A stretch of DNA of 64,000 nucleotides from Eucalyptus grandis (taxonomy: Eukaryota > Streptophyta > Magnoliopsida > Myrtales > Myrtaceae). The notes below the pieces were generated by a model. The model was not told where the DNA came from, ran no database searches, and saw nothing but the letters and a program-made list of their open reading frames with translations. Of this stretch, positions 35,093 through 47,099 are shown one piece after another (position 1 is the stretch's first letter; the number at the start of each line of letters is the position of its first letter). The stretch is from positions 64,454,528 to 64,518,527 of the forward strand of contig NC_052614.1 of assembly GCF_016545825.1 (NCBI RefSeq), written 5' to 3'. Made by a program: the position numbers and the translations under genes.

Positions 35093-38000
35093 TTCCGGGA
35101 CGCTGACGGAAGAATCCAATTTGTTGGCCTCAGGCGTGCTTGGATTCCGGCTTTTTCTACGTGATCAATCATGGAGTCAGCCAGGACTTGATGGAGGAGG
35201 TGTTCGTCCAGAGCAGGCGGTTCTTCGGTCTGCCTTTGAGCGAGAAGATGAAGCTGCTGAGGAACGAGAAGCACCGAGGCTACACTCCTCTGTTCGATCA
35301 GGTCCTCGACCCTGCAAATCAGATAAACGGTTTGTGTCTGATCATCTTGCTGAAGATTTTACTGCTTAAAATCAGGTGGTGATTGAGTAGCAGGTCCTAG
35401 AAAACGAAGATGAATTAGTTATTATTCCTATTTTTGATTGCATTCTTGGAGAGAACTGACACAGAAGATGGAGCTAGTTGTTCGAAGTGCTAAGCTCTAA
35501 GACAAAGTTTTCGCTAAAACTTGTTATTACCTATCTGCTTATCATCTCTGACGATTGTTCGAGCAGTAATGAATTTATTGACGTTTTATAGGAGATTATA
35601 AGGAGGGATACTACATAGGAGAGGAAGTACCAGAGGACGATCCTCGTGCACAGAAGCCTCATTTTGGACCAAACCTCTGGCCTTCTGAGGGTAAACTGCT
35701 GTTTAATGTAATTTATGTCCGACATAAATCAGTTGTTGATTGTGGATGTTTATTTTGGTTTCATTGTTGTATTTTGACTAGATATATTGCCAAGATGGAG
35801 GCAGGTAATGGAAAAATTTCGTTGTCAAGCATTGTGAGTTTTTAATATAGATGATATGGAGCAATAGGCATTAATTTTTCTTGCTAGTTTCAGGATGTAA
35901 ATTTTGTTCCATCCAAGCAAAAGATAACACAGAGATCTTCTGTTTCTCTGATGGGGTATTTTGGGCATTTTCAGTACCCGATAGTCACCATCTTCCCCTT
36001 CTATATGCATCAGATATTGCCAAGTTCTTGTAATTTTGAAGGTGGCCCAATGGGAGTTAAATTGCCTCTGACTTCTGAACTGAATATGCTCTCTTGGTCT
36101 CTCATCCTATCCTATGTTAGCCAAAGTAAAACTCTTCTGGTTATTTGTAGTGGCTGATTAAACAATTTTGTGGGGTATTGTTCTAAAGCTACTATGCTAC
36201 AATATGAACCAGTTATTTTTAGCCATCAAGATTTACCCTTAATCACACTGACCAAGAGCCTCAACGCAAGTGTCTAATTGCTTACAGTGGGATGGCTAAT
36301 ATTACAGTCAATAGGGTCTCCAACTCTAAATCATTTGACTTTTAGATCCAACAGTAATGCCTAGATGATCTTTGTCGCAAGATTAAGTGTAATTTCTTGC
36401 TATAAACAAAGTGACAGTAGTCAATTTCTTAATTTTTTTTTTATTTGTAAATGTGCACACTCAGAAATGTGGCAAAAGTAATTACAAGGATCATTGCTCT
36501 AGCACTTGATCTGGAGGCTGATTTTTTTGACAAGCCAGAAATACTTGGCGAGCCTATTGCGACCTTGCGCTTGTTGCACTATGACGGTAGATTTTACTTC
36601 AATAAACTTTATATTAAACCCTGCAAATTTTTCTTCTCATCCGGTGGAAATTCTTTTCTTTGTTTAGGTCTAGTCTTTGATCCCTCTAAAGGAATATATG
36701 GAGCTGGGGCACATTCGGACTTTGGATTTATTACCTTGTTGGCAACAGATGATGTCCTAGGTCTCCAAGTATGAAATTTTCTCCTATAAAATTGTTGGTG
36801 CAGACTTTATGCTTAGTTATAATGCATGAAACTTTTTGAACTTATTCAGATTTGCAAGAACAAGGATGCTAAACCTCCGACATGGGAATATGTGCAACCT
36901 ATGAGAGGGTAAAGCCCAACTGCATTACAATGGGGAATTTGAGATTATTATGTTAGAGATCTCATATTTAGAGTAACGCTTTTGGTGGAAGATCATCATG
37001 TTAGGATTTATATTCTTATCATTCATGGCTTACAAATATGACTTGCAATAACTTTATTTTAATCTTGTACTTCTGGTTTATTGGGGAATGTGCACTATTT
37101 CCCCTTATACGCATGATTGGAAGATTGCTTCATGCCAATGTTGGGTGGAATACTACCCCAATGCTTGTGACAGCTTTTTGACAAAAATCCTTCTTTGTCT
37201 GACCCTGATCTGCTACTATAGTTCTTGTTTGTACAAAGGCAGTGATATGCCAGTTTAGAGAAAAAGTAATATTGTCAGATGGGTGATAAAGATGGATTCC
37301 CATTTATTAACTCAGAGAGGTGCCCTCATCCACATTTATATTCCTTTCTGCAATTTGCATCTAAGTGTACATATTAACTTTGATCAGTTTAATCCTTCTG
37401 ATGCCTTGCTGGTGAACCTCCCTCCCTCCCTCTGCAAGAAAACACTCTTACACACATGCTCATAACGGTATTGCACCATTCTTTATGGTAAAAATTTTGA
37501 GCAGGTCGACAGTCATAGAACTACCACACATCATATGAATTCTAAAATTACTTATGTAATTACCCTCTTTTAGTTGTTCAGATTATTGCTTAGATTCAGT
37601 TATACATAATCATCACAAATACGGAACAGAAGAATCTCACAGTAATCCTGAAAAGTAACATTCTTTCTGTGACTATTTTGTACAGACCATTCATAGTGAA
37701 TCTTGGTGATATGCTGGAACGATGGAGCAATTGTATTTTCAGGTAATATGCTTTAATAACAGTCTATATAGATAAGTTGGCATGAGGAAAGCTTTGAACA
37801 TGAAGGTTGGAGATTAACTTATGGCAGGCTACTATATATTGTTAACCTGTCCCAAACTCCAACAGAATTTCTTCTGTTGCACTCTCTTGGCTCTTTCTGA
37901 TATCAGTGGCCCATTAGTAGCAAAAGAGCATCTACTCTTGAAATTGGTCAGGAAAAATTTCCATATTAAACACGATTTTTGAAGATGGTATGATATTTTG

Positions 38001-39506
38001 GTGACCTACATTAATTTGTACGCGGAGACGAATTTATGAATATCAAACAATAAATTTGCTATTCTAGTGCTTTTATTATCACTCAGCTCTTATTGGTCAA
38101 CTTTTGGATACTAAACTTTGCATGTGTTCTGTGATCTCTGATGACAGAACGGCTTAACATGCATTGTCATCATGCACGAGAACATGTTTAAATGATATAT
38201 GAAATGAGCTTTTTGCTTGAAAAATAGTTGGTGTCCTGCTATTCTCTATATTTAGCAAGTCATTCTCTATTCTTTCTCTTTTTGAATTTGAGTTGCTGTT
38301 TCTTTTTTGCTTAATTTTGTCAAATCTATACTTTTGCTTTGCTTTTGCAATCAGGTCCACGCTCCATCGAGTTATAGGGAATGGTCAAGAACGGTATTCT
38401 GTAAGGCCTTCTCTCTCTCCACCCACCCACCCACCCACAAATATGCATTTCTCCTCATCTTTTGAAATATTCTTCAGATGCCTTTAAGAGAACTTTTAAG
38501 CATTGTTGAATGTATTGAAAAATTCTGATTGATTGGTGACCCAAGTCGTGACTACTCCAACCAGAAAAAGGGCAGTTGAAGCTGATCTTGGATAGTTGTA
38601 AGCTGATTCAAAAAAGGTCCTAGTTTTGAGATCACGATCTAGGGAAAGTCAGTTGAACTTGTGATCATACTCTTAGGAAATTCTTCTCAACTTGAGATTA
38701 TCATCAAGGATGATCCACATTAGATTTTGCAAAAGAAGCCTAATTGTTTTGCCTTCCCTAGTTAGCATCTTTCATTCATTACGTTCTCCATTCTTATTGA
38801 CTTCTTTTGCTAATATTTCTGTTAAAAAAAGATTCTATTTATGCTCATGTTCTCACAAAATGCAGATTGCATCCTTCCTGGAGCCTAACCATGATTGTCT
38901 CATTGAGTGCTTGCCAACATGTATGTCTGAGGAAAATCCTCCGAAGTGAGTCGTCTTATGCAAATTAGTTACTTTCTATATATCAACAAGATACCACAAT
39001 TCTACTTCATCTCTTATCAGTTCTCAGTCCTAAGAGCTAGTTCTCCTCCCCAATTTGAATGTCTTTATGCATTGTGCTTGGCTGGCACTCTGCTTTGAAT
39101 GCATGTTGAAGTGGATATTGCATACCCAAGGATCATTCAAGCACTGTTAAGAGGACTGCATCAAGTTTAACTCGATGTTTCATGAGGAAAATATGTTTAC
39201 TCATGAATTAGGCATTGACCCGTCCCATATCTGATGAATTGAAATGATCAACCACATGCTCGCGTGCTCTCTTTACAGGGTTGGATCCTTTTTGCGTGGG
39301 GATTTGGGCGCTGCGTATAACATAGCTACTCCATTAGTGATTAGACATGGTGCAAATTAGCAAATTTACACCAGCATGGGATCCTAAGTTTGTTCAAAAT
39401 TGCATCGATTTGCAGGTTTCCGCCCATCCAGTGTCAGACCTACTTGTCCCAAAGATTAGACGATACTCATGCTGATTTAAATGTATACAGAAGGGAAGGA
39501 GCTTAG
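35093..39506 (+). pseudogene. Dioxygenase copy F: exons 2-11 intact, exon 1 missing
   Basis: Ten exons match copy C in length and phase: 35134-35329, 35592-35690, 35782-35833, 36465-36586, 36668-36768, 36850-36908, 37686-37742, 38355-38400, 38866-38945, 39416-39506. All are open, including GAGAHSDFGF, STLHRV and RYS, and the end VYRREGA-stop. No exon 1 is found next to it; the sequence before exon 2 is intron 5 of copy E. It is either 5'-truncated and dead or transcribed from an upstream copy. Exon 1 of copy D, about 3.9 kb upstream, ends in the matching phase 0, whereas the exons of copy E do not splice to F exon 2 in frame. Listed as a pseudogene because no own start is visible. Confidence 0.8.
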
Positions 39507-40165
39507 AGTTTGCCATCCAGAGTGGAAGCCTGTCAACCCGCACTTGCCTGAAGTAGGGGTATACTTTCAGACCTCGTACGAATGGGCATAATGAACTTAG
39601 AGAAGAGCATCCAATGGGGTACCTACATCATATACAACCAATAATCTGTTTATGTTTATGCATGGAGGCAATAGTTTAGCCGCTTCCGCCTTATTTTGCC
39701 CCTAAATTAGCTGTTTGTACATGCCACACTTTAAGAAAGGAAATTAAAAGGAAATGCCACACACGTCTGAGCACCGACTCTCCTGCGATTCAACGGATGG
39801 GGCTGTCAGCTTTTCCACGATAGTTACATAGATTGCACTGTGCATGCAACTTTCTGCGTGCTTGACAAGATTTTTCTGGACGAGGTGGGCGTGTTGCTAA
39901 GCCTACAAAGGATTGAAAATATAACGGGCTGAGGAAGGGAGACCAAAAATTTCCATGTGGATGGGACTATGAGCCGCATTGGCAAGTGCATTTACCGAGA
40001 TCGTGAGCCACTTTAGCCACGTTGGCCTCTACTTGCCAAAAAATCTTTCTGAGATGTTTCTAAAAGATATATAGATCAGTTCCTCCTTAAAACTCCTGTG
40101 ACTCTTGACTATCTAACGCTTCCGCTCAGTTGAAACACAGAAACATGCTTTAGACACAGAGGCTT
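39507..40165 (+). other. 3' flank / UTR of copy F
   Basis: Colinear with the sequence after copies B and C, ending near ctaacgcttccgct. A short (CT)n tract lies at about 40166-40190. Confidence 0.6.
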
Positions 40166-40199
40166 GGCTCTCTCTCTCTCTCCCTCTCTCCATAGTGTT

Positions 40200-40594
40200 G
40201 AAAGTATGTGTCAACGTGTAAACGTAAAGAATGGTCATAGACATGGATGAGGGCATTACTTGATAGTTAGTCTTTCTTTACATTATTTTCCTTTTTTTTT
40301 TAATTGAGACAACCATCTGGTACATTTTGGTATTGAACACTAAGAATAGGTTGAAATTGGTGAACTGTCTATTGATGCATTCAAAAGACTCTATTCATTA
40401 TGGAGAGGTTAATCTTTTTAGCATTTGTTGATGTTCTGTTGGCTTCCCTATTGATATTTCGCCCAATTTGGGCTAGGGTGAAGGAACGGGCTTTATAATT
40501 TTACAATTTAAAGTCACCACGACACGCACAAAGTCCGTATAATTTTCTTCATCAAACATCAACTTCATAGAATTGTTATTGGTGACATATTTCA
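40200..40594 (+). pseudogene. RLK 5' fragment, remnant 1 (signal peptide region)
   Basis: Upstream sequence and start of the receptor-kinase family: ATG at 40400 reads MERLIFLAFVDVLLASLLIF, close to the RLK3 signal peptide, and then runs into unrelated sequence after FRPI. The same upstream block occurs before RLK2 and RLK3. The fragment stops before the LRR N-terminal cap. Confidence 0.75.
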
Positions 40595-40603
40595 TTTAAA
40601 TTA

Positions 40604-41116
40604 AGGTTAATACCCTGAAAAACCCTAAACCGGTATACCCGTGACAAATTTACCATAAACTATTTTTTTTTACCATTAAAAACTCTAAATTGATACACTT
40701 GTGACAAATTTACCCTAACTGACCATAAAAAAAACCCTAAACTAGTACATTTATGACAAATTTACTTCAAACTAATTTATTTGACCGCAAAAACTCCAAA
40801 CTAATAAATTTCTGACAAATATACTCTCTGCTAAATTGGATTAATACCACAAAAAAATCACTAAAATTGTGAACTATGACAAATGGAGCGTAAAATCCCA
40901 AATTGGTATACCAATCAACCGTCACGTGTCATTTAACTTAATATTTTGACAGTAAAATTTAACAAAAACTAACTGAAGGTAAATTTGTCACAAGTGTACA
41001 AGTTTGGGGTAAATTTGTTAAAGATATATTAGTTTTAGGTTTTTTGTGGTCAAAAAATAGTTTTGGGTAAATTTGTCACGTGTGTACTAATTTGGGGTTT
41101 TTCAGAGTATTAACCT
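40604..41116. mobile_element. Mutator-like MITE, 513 bp, 9-bp target duplication
   Basis: The ends are AGGTTAATACCCTGAAAAACC, and the reverse complement AGGTTAATACTCTGAAAAACC at the right. TTTAAATTA flanks both sides (40595-40603, 41117-41125). The parallel remnant at about 41829-41843 reads catttatattaatagatg without the insert, which is the empty site. A 9-bp duplication points to the Mutator superfamily. The inside is repeated 'aaactc(t)aaa...gacaaatttac' units and has no gene. Confidence 0.85.
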
Positions 41117-41125
41117 TTTAAATTA

Positions 41126-41828
41126 ATAGATGAAAGGATGACAAAAAGTATATTAATTATATTACAAATCTAATTAAACCAATTGAAAGTTGCGGGAAGA
41201 TATTTCACATTAATCAAAAGTGATTAATTGAATTGATTGAAAGTTCAAATATGACATGAAGCATAGATAAAATTTACTTGTAACATAATCTCTTCCAGCA
41301 GGAACTTTCAATCAATCAACTTCCCAAGAGACACTTGGTATTGCCTCTGCAGGACACGACAGTTATCACAAAACCTTTTCACATTCATGCCTTGGAGAAT
41401 TGGTCCAAAGGTCCATTTGTACACTCAAAGAGTTGAAACTAAGTGACGTAAAGAATGGGCCATGGACGTGATTGAGGGACATCATTTGATAGTTAGTTTT
41501 TCTGTATATTGTTTTTTCTTTTTTTCTTTTTTGTACCTGATTGAGACAACCATTTGGTAGGTTTTGGTATTGAACACTAAGAATAGGTCAAAATTAGCGA
41601 GCTGTCTATTGATGCAATCAATAGAGACTATTCATTATGGAGAAGTTCATCTTTTAGCATTTGTTGATGTTCTATTGGCTTCCCTATTGATGTTTTGCCA
41701 AATCTAAGCGAGGGCAAAGGAACAGGTATTGTAATTTTACAATTTAAAGTCACCATGACATGCACAAAGTCTGCGTAATTTTCTCCATCAAACATTAGCT
41801 TTATAAAATTTGTATCCATGACATATTT
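41126..41828 (+). pseudogene. RLK 5' fragment, remnant 2
   Basis: 41126-41634 is upstream flank also seen at 41844-42388 and 57830-58200. At 41637 ATGGAGAAGTTCATC begins the family signal peptide, but a 1-base loss after 'catctttt' shifts the frame. After about 41700 it continues like remnant 1 (aagtcaccangacangcacaaagtc), so both remnants descend from one truncated copy. Confidence 0.7.
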
Positions 41829-42389
41829 CATTTATATTAATAGATGAAAGGATGACAAAAAGCATATTAAATATATTACGGATCTCATTAGACCAATTGA
41901 AAGTTGCGAGAAGATGTTTCACATTTAGCAAAAGTGATTTAATTTAATCGATTGAAAGTTCAAATATGACATGAAGCATGGATAAAATTTGATAGACTAC
42001 TAGTAACGTTATCTCTTCTAGCAGTAGGAACTTTGAATTAGTCAACTTCCCACGAGACACTTGATATTGCCTCCGCAAGAACATCACAACAATTATTACA
42101 AAACCTTTTCACATTCGTGCCTTAGAGGCATTGGTCCAAACGTCGTTTTGTACCCTTATAGAGTTGAAAGTAAGTGTGAACATGTAACCATAAAGAACAG
42201 GCCGTAGACATGATTGTAGGACATCATTTGATAGTTAGTCAACCCTCGTGTTTAGTTGCCACCTTTGAGTACATTGTTTTTTTTTTTCCTAATTAAGACA
42301 ACCATTTGGTAGGTTTTGGTATTGAACACTAAGAATAGGTCAAAATTAGGGAACCATCTATTGATGCAATCAAAAGAGATTCTTTCATT
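41829..42389. other. Upstream flank of RLK2
   Basis: It holds the uninterrupted version of the MITE target and the upstream block repeated before RLK3. No gene. Confidence 0.5.
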
Positions 42390-45300
42390 ATGGAAAAATC
42401 CATCTTTTTAGCATATGTTAATGTTCTATTGATGTTTCAGCTCGTCATCTGTTCCAGCAACTTCACAGATCAATTGTCTCTCCTCCACTTCAAATCAATG
42501 ATGGAAGTCAGCTCGACAAACACCATCAAAGGCGGCAATTGGACGGTGGAAGCAAATTTCTGCGAATGGATTGGTGTCGTACGTAGCAGCAACCGAGTAG
42601 AGAGTCACAACTTTAGACCTCTCGCACATGGGTCTCCACGGAAGACTCCCTATCCTAAGAATCTTTCTCTCTTGGCTTCTCTTGATCTCTGCAGCAACAA
42701 TTTTTATGAAATAATTCTGATAGAAATTGGTCATTTATGCCGCCTGAAAGAACTTATGCTCTAATTGAACCAGTTCGAAGGAAACATTCCTCCTATCATA
42801 ATCCAATGCTAGAACCTCGAAGTCATGTCACTCGCAACAAACAGGCTAACAGGTGGCATACCAAGAGAATTCGGCGCCTTCCCTAAGTTGCAACAACTGA
42901 GTCTTAGCTCAAACGACTTACGAGGTCAAATTCCAAGCTCCCTAGGCAACATATCCACATTGCAAGTCATTATATTGGTCAACACCACTCTCACAGGTTC
43001 GATTCCTTCAGCATTTTTCAATAGATCGCTCACGTAGGTGAATTTGACGGATAATTATCTCTCCGGAACTCTTCCCTTCAATCTTTGCTACCGTTGGCCT
43101 AACATTCAGATGCTTGCCCTGAATAAAAATCAATTCAGTGGCCTGCCACCAGAGATGCTAACCCAATGCAAAGAGCTAATCATATTGGGGTTGTCATACA
43201 ATTGTTTTCAGGGAAGCATTCCTCGAGATATAGGCAGCTTGCAAAAGCTACAAAAGCTCTATATCTCTGATAACAACTTGACTGGCATGATTCCTCGAAC
43301 CATCAGTAACATGTCGAGCTTGCACACGCTGGGCATCGCAGCTAACCACATTGAAGGAGAGATTCCGAGTGAGATTGGCAACCTGGTCAATCTGCAAACT
43401 AATGGGCCTTGCGGATAATTTGCTAACCGGTGGAGTGCCTCAAGAGATTATTAATATTTCGTGCTTTATTTGATGGAAAATTCCCTCTATGGAAGCCTTC
43501 CCTCAGTAGAGATCTAAGCCTTCCGAATTTGGAAGAACTATATCTAGCATGCAATGGGCGTGGCGGCAACATCCCGCAGTATTTCTTGAATTTTCGAACC
43601 TAATCATTTTCAAGGTCGGGGACAATCAACTCAGCGGAACCATACATATTGGTTTGGCAACTTGAAGAGCCTTGAATTCTATAATATTGCGTTAAATCAG
43701 CTAATAGGAGAGACATATGGTTCGGAGCTCGGTTTTCTCTCTACTTTATCTAATTGTCCGTCGCGACAAGTCTTGTCGTTGGGAGGCAACCCACTTCGTG
43801 GCTCCATGCCAGAATCTATCAAAAACTTCTCCATTTCCCTACAAATTCTAATTGCTCCCAATTGTCAAATAAGAGGTCGTGTTCCTTAGGAAATGGGTTT
43901 CTTGAAGAGATTGACTTTGCTAGATTTGGGTAATGCTCCAGACAGCAACATCCCATCATCAATCGGATGACTAGAAAGGTTGCAAAGGCTGTATCTTGAT
44001 AATAACCATCTTGAAGGACCGATCCCTGATGAGATAAGCAACTTGACAAGTTTAGGAGAGTTGGTGCCCGGGAAAAATAGGATATCGGGATCAATCCCAA
44101 ATTGCATTTAAAACTTTAGCAGCCTTCATATGTTTTCTCATAAGCTTGAATAACATAACATCGATTATACCATTTAGTTTGTGGGGCCTTCAAGAATTCA
44201 TCTTCCTCAATCTGTCACTCATTTATTTCAATGGAGGACTACCCCTTGAAATAGGGAAGCTAAGAGCTATAGAGAGCATCGATGTTTCTTGGAACCGATT
44301 TACTAGTGCCATACCGAGTTCCACCCAGGAGTTTGAGAGCCTTGCTTCTCTCAACTTGTTGAGGAACTCGTTTCAAGGATCCATGCCACAATCAATTGGC
44401 CATCTCAAAGGATTGGAGTTCCTCGATCTCTCCTGCATTGAGTTATCAAACACAATACTTGAGTCCTTGGAAGGACTTGCATATCTACAAATTTTGAACT
44501 TGTCCTTTAATAAGCTATCAGGAGAGATTCCTAATTGCGGACCCTTTGGAAATTTCCCAGCTCTCTCTTTCAATGGAAATGAAGCACTTTATGGAAATGC
44601 GATTTTTCAAGTCCCACGATGTAAAGAAAATGGAATGAAATCATCAAGGGACAAGCGGCTCCATATACTATACATTGTTGTTCCAATTTTATTAGCTATA
44701 CTTTTAGTCCTCGTCATTTACTTGCTTAGAAAGAGTGGGAGTACCAATAAAGCTTCAGTTTCGATGGAAAACTTGCCTAGAATTGGCCACCCGATGATAT
44801 CATATCGGGAGCTTTGCTTGGCTACTAACAACTTCGGCGAAAGCAAGTTGCTCAAAGCAGGAAGCTTTAGCTCTGTATATGAAGGTACTTTGGCCAATGG
44901 GAAAGACATCGCAGTCAAAGTACTAAATCTCCTTATCGAAGGTGCTCTGAAAGGTTTTGATGTAGAATGCGATGCTTTTCGTATAATCCGACATTGCAAT
45001 CTCGTCAAGGTGATTAGCATGTGCACGAATGCAAATCTGAGAGCTTTGGTATTGCAATACGTGCCTTGTGGGAGCTTAGAGAAGTGGCTGTACTCCAACA
45101 GTTACAATTTGGATCTCCATTAGCGAGTGAAGATAATGGTTGACGTCGCAACGGCGGTCGAGTATCTCCACCATGATTAATTGGAACCCCTTTGTGCACT
45201 GCGATTTGAAGCCTAGCAATATTCTTCTAAATGAGGGCCTAGTTGCACAAGTTTGTGACTTTGGAATTGCCAAGATTTTGGCTGAGAGCAAGCTTGAAAC

Positions 45301-45854
45301 ACAAACCCAAACTCTTGGCACGATAGTTTACATTGCTCTAGGTACATTTGCCGAATATTAGCTAATTCAACCCTTTCATTGCCAATATACTTGGTATAAT
45401 GTAATAGAGATATATTAGCACTTGTATGCCTCTTGATCTTATTACTTATGTCCTAAAAAGAAATAGATCAATCGCTAATGTTCTTATGCCACAAACTATG
45501 ATGCTTTCAGAGTATGGTTTGGAAGGAAAAGTCTCTTACAAAGGAAATTTATATGACTTCAGCATGTTGTTGTTGGAAGTGATTACTGGGAAGAAGCCAA
45601 CCGGTGAAATGTTCAATGCAGATCTCAGTTTGAGGCAATGGGTAGATGCAGCAATTCCAAAGAGAGTGCTTGACATTATGGATAGCAAAATCCTTTGCAC
45701 GAAATATGAAGATTCGACACTTTTGAAATTCAATAGCATAGTCTTCTTGATACTAGAGTTACGGCTAGAATGTTCAAAGGACTTGCTTGAGGAAATAATG
45801 GACATGAAAATTGTCGTGGTTAAGCTCAACAAGATTGAGTTGTCACTTCCTTGA
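42390..45854 (+). pseudogene. RLK2: heavily decayed LRR receptor kinase
   Basis: It starts MEKSIFLAYVNVLLMFQ at 42390 and follows RLK3 through LRR cap, LRRs, transmembrane segment and kinase. The intron is 45342-45510 and exon 2 is 45511-45854, ending SLP-stop. Lesions are many: frameshift in the LRR cap after VV, TAG after LTQ near 43036, frameshifts near 43405-43680, TAG in PEEMG near 43889, TGA in IGGLERL near 43969, TAG for Gln in DLHQRV near 45121, and TAA near 45178. The kinase still shows HCDLKPSN and VCDFG, but APE is altered. The lesions are spread over the whole length, so it is older than the RLK1 damage. Confidence 0.9.
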
Positions 45855-46215
45855 CAAGAAAACAAGTCCAAGAGCAGCTAAGAGAATTTGAACATAGCAT
45901 TTTCATATTTTTTACTTAGTAACTTCATTTCTATTGCATTGTGTGTACGACTCTACAAAATGATTCCTAATCTTCTTTTAAGCTTTCTGAATTAGAGGAA
46001 AACAATTCAAACCCCGACTAGATTTGCAATTGAGAGTCTAACTCATGTCCAACTTCAGAAGGTGTAGCGGCTGCCATGTTTTCTAAGTAAAAACTTTGTC
46101 CGAGGGTTCGTAGATTTGCCAGTGACAAACTTTATTTCCTTGAAGCTCTACGTCTTCTCGCGTCACTCTAGGCAGAGCCCATGAGCCTTGCGTGTCAAGC
46201 TGGGCAGGGCCAAAC
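45855..46215 (+). other. RLK2 3' flank
   Basis: Aligns with the 3' flanks of RLK1 and RLK3. It ends abruptly near 46215 (gctgggcagggccaaac), where dioxygenase-type upstream sequence begins. Confidence 0.6.
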
Positions 46216-47099
46216 TTAAGATCCATTTATGGATATTCTTAATTGTCCCTATTTTAATTCGCGCCAAAATTATTTATCCATGATTGAATATTCTTATATA
46301 TGTATGTGAATAGATATAGATATAGGATATACACTATCGATATCCAAAAAGCATATGTTCCGTCTCAAAATGTCCCACTCAAACAAATGGAAAAAGGCTT
46401 TTTTAACTACTTCCGATATTTAAGCACCGGAGCAAATACCAATGGCTACACTTTTGTATCGACTCATTTTAGTGTTGCTTGTTACATTACATAAAGCGTC
46501 AGTTAAAGTGTAGGCATTCGTGCATTTTTTTGTACTTGGATGAGCATGCATGTAATTCATATGATTGGTGAAATGTGATTAATATGCTTCATGGAGTCAT
46601 ATCGTTCAAACGTCTTTTCATTTGAGATAAGGACTTGTTAATTTGAAAGAGCAATAGAAAATGGAATAACTTTCCTAGAATCTGTATTTTTGTTAACCAT
46701 TCAAAAATTAAATATCACAAGAATAAATTAAAAAGAATAAACATGCATGTAAATATAAATATTTTTAAGGTTTTTCAAATTTTAAGGGCTGTTTATTTTG
46801 TTGAAAATAAATGAATTATTTTTTTAAAATGATTATTTATATCGAATAGAATAATTACTCAGCAAAAATGCTTTAAAATTTGTAGAAAGCATTAGGATGG
46901 GGGAACGAGGACGTCACCGATGGCCGCACCGAATATCTGTGCTGATTCTTTAAATGTCCCACGCCGTCGTTTTTCCTCTTCTTTTTCTCAGTCCCGTGTC
47001 CTCCAATTCCATCACCTGCAACTCAAATTCCCGTCCGGCCTCGATCGTCGTCGGTCGTCATCATCACCGTGAAATCAGTCAGGCGAACGGACGGCGAGC
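46216..47099 (+). promoter_or_regulatory. 5' flank and leader of copy G
   Basis: 46285-47099 duplicates 30290-31082. 46216-46285 also matches 10783-10860. The leader block (atgctttaaaatttg, cgccgtcgtttttc) is kept. Confidence 0.5.
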
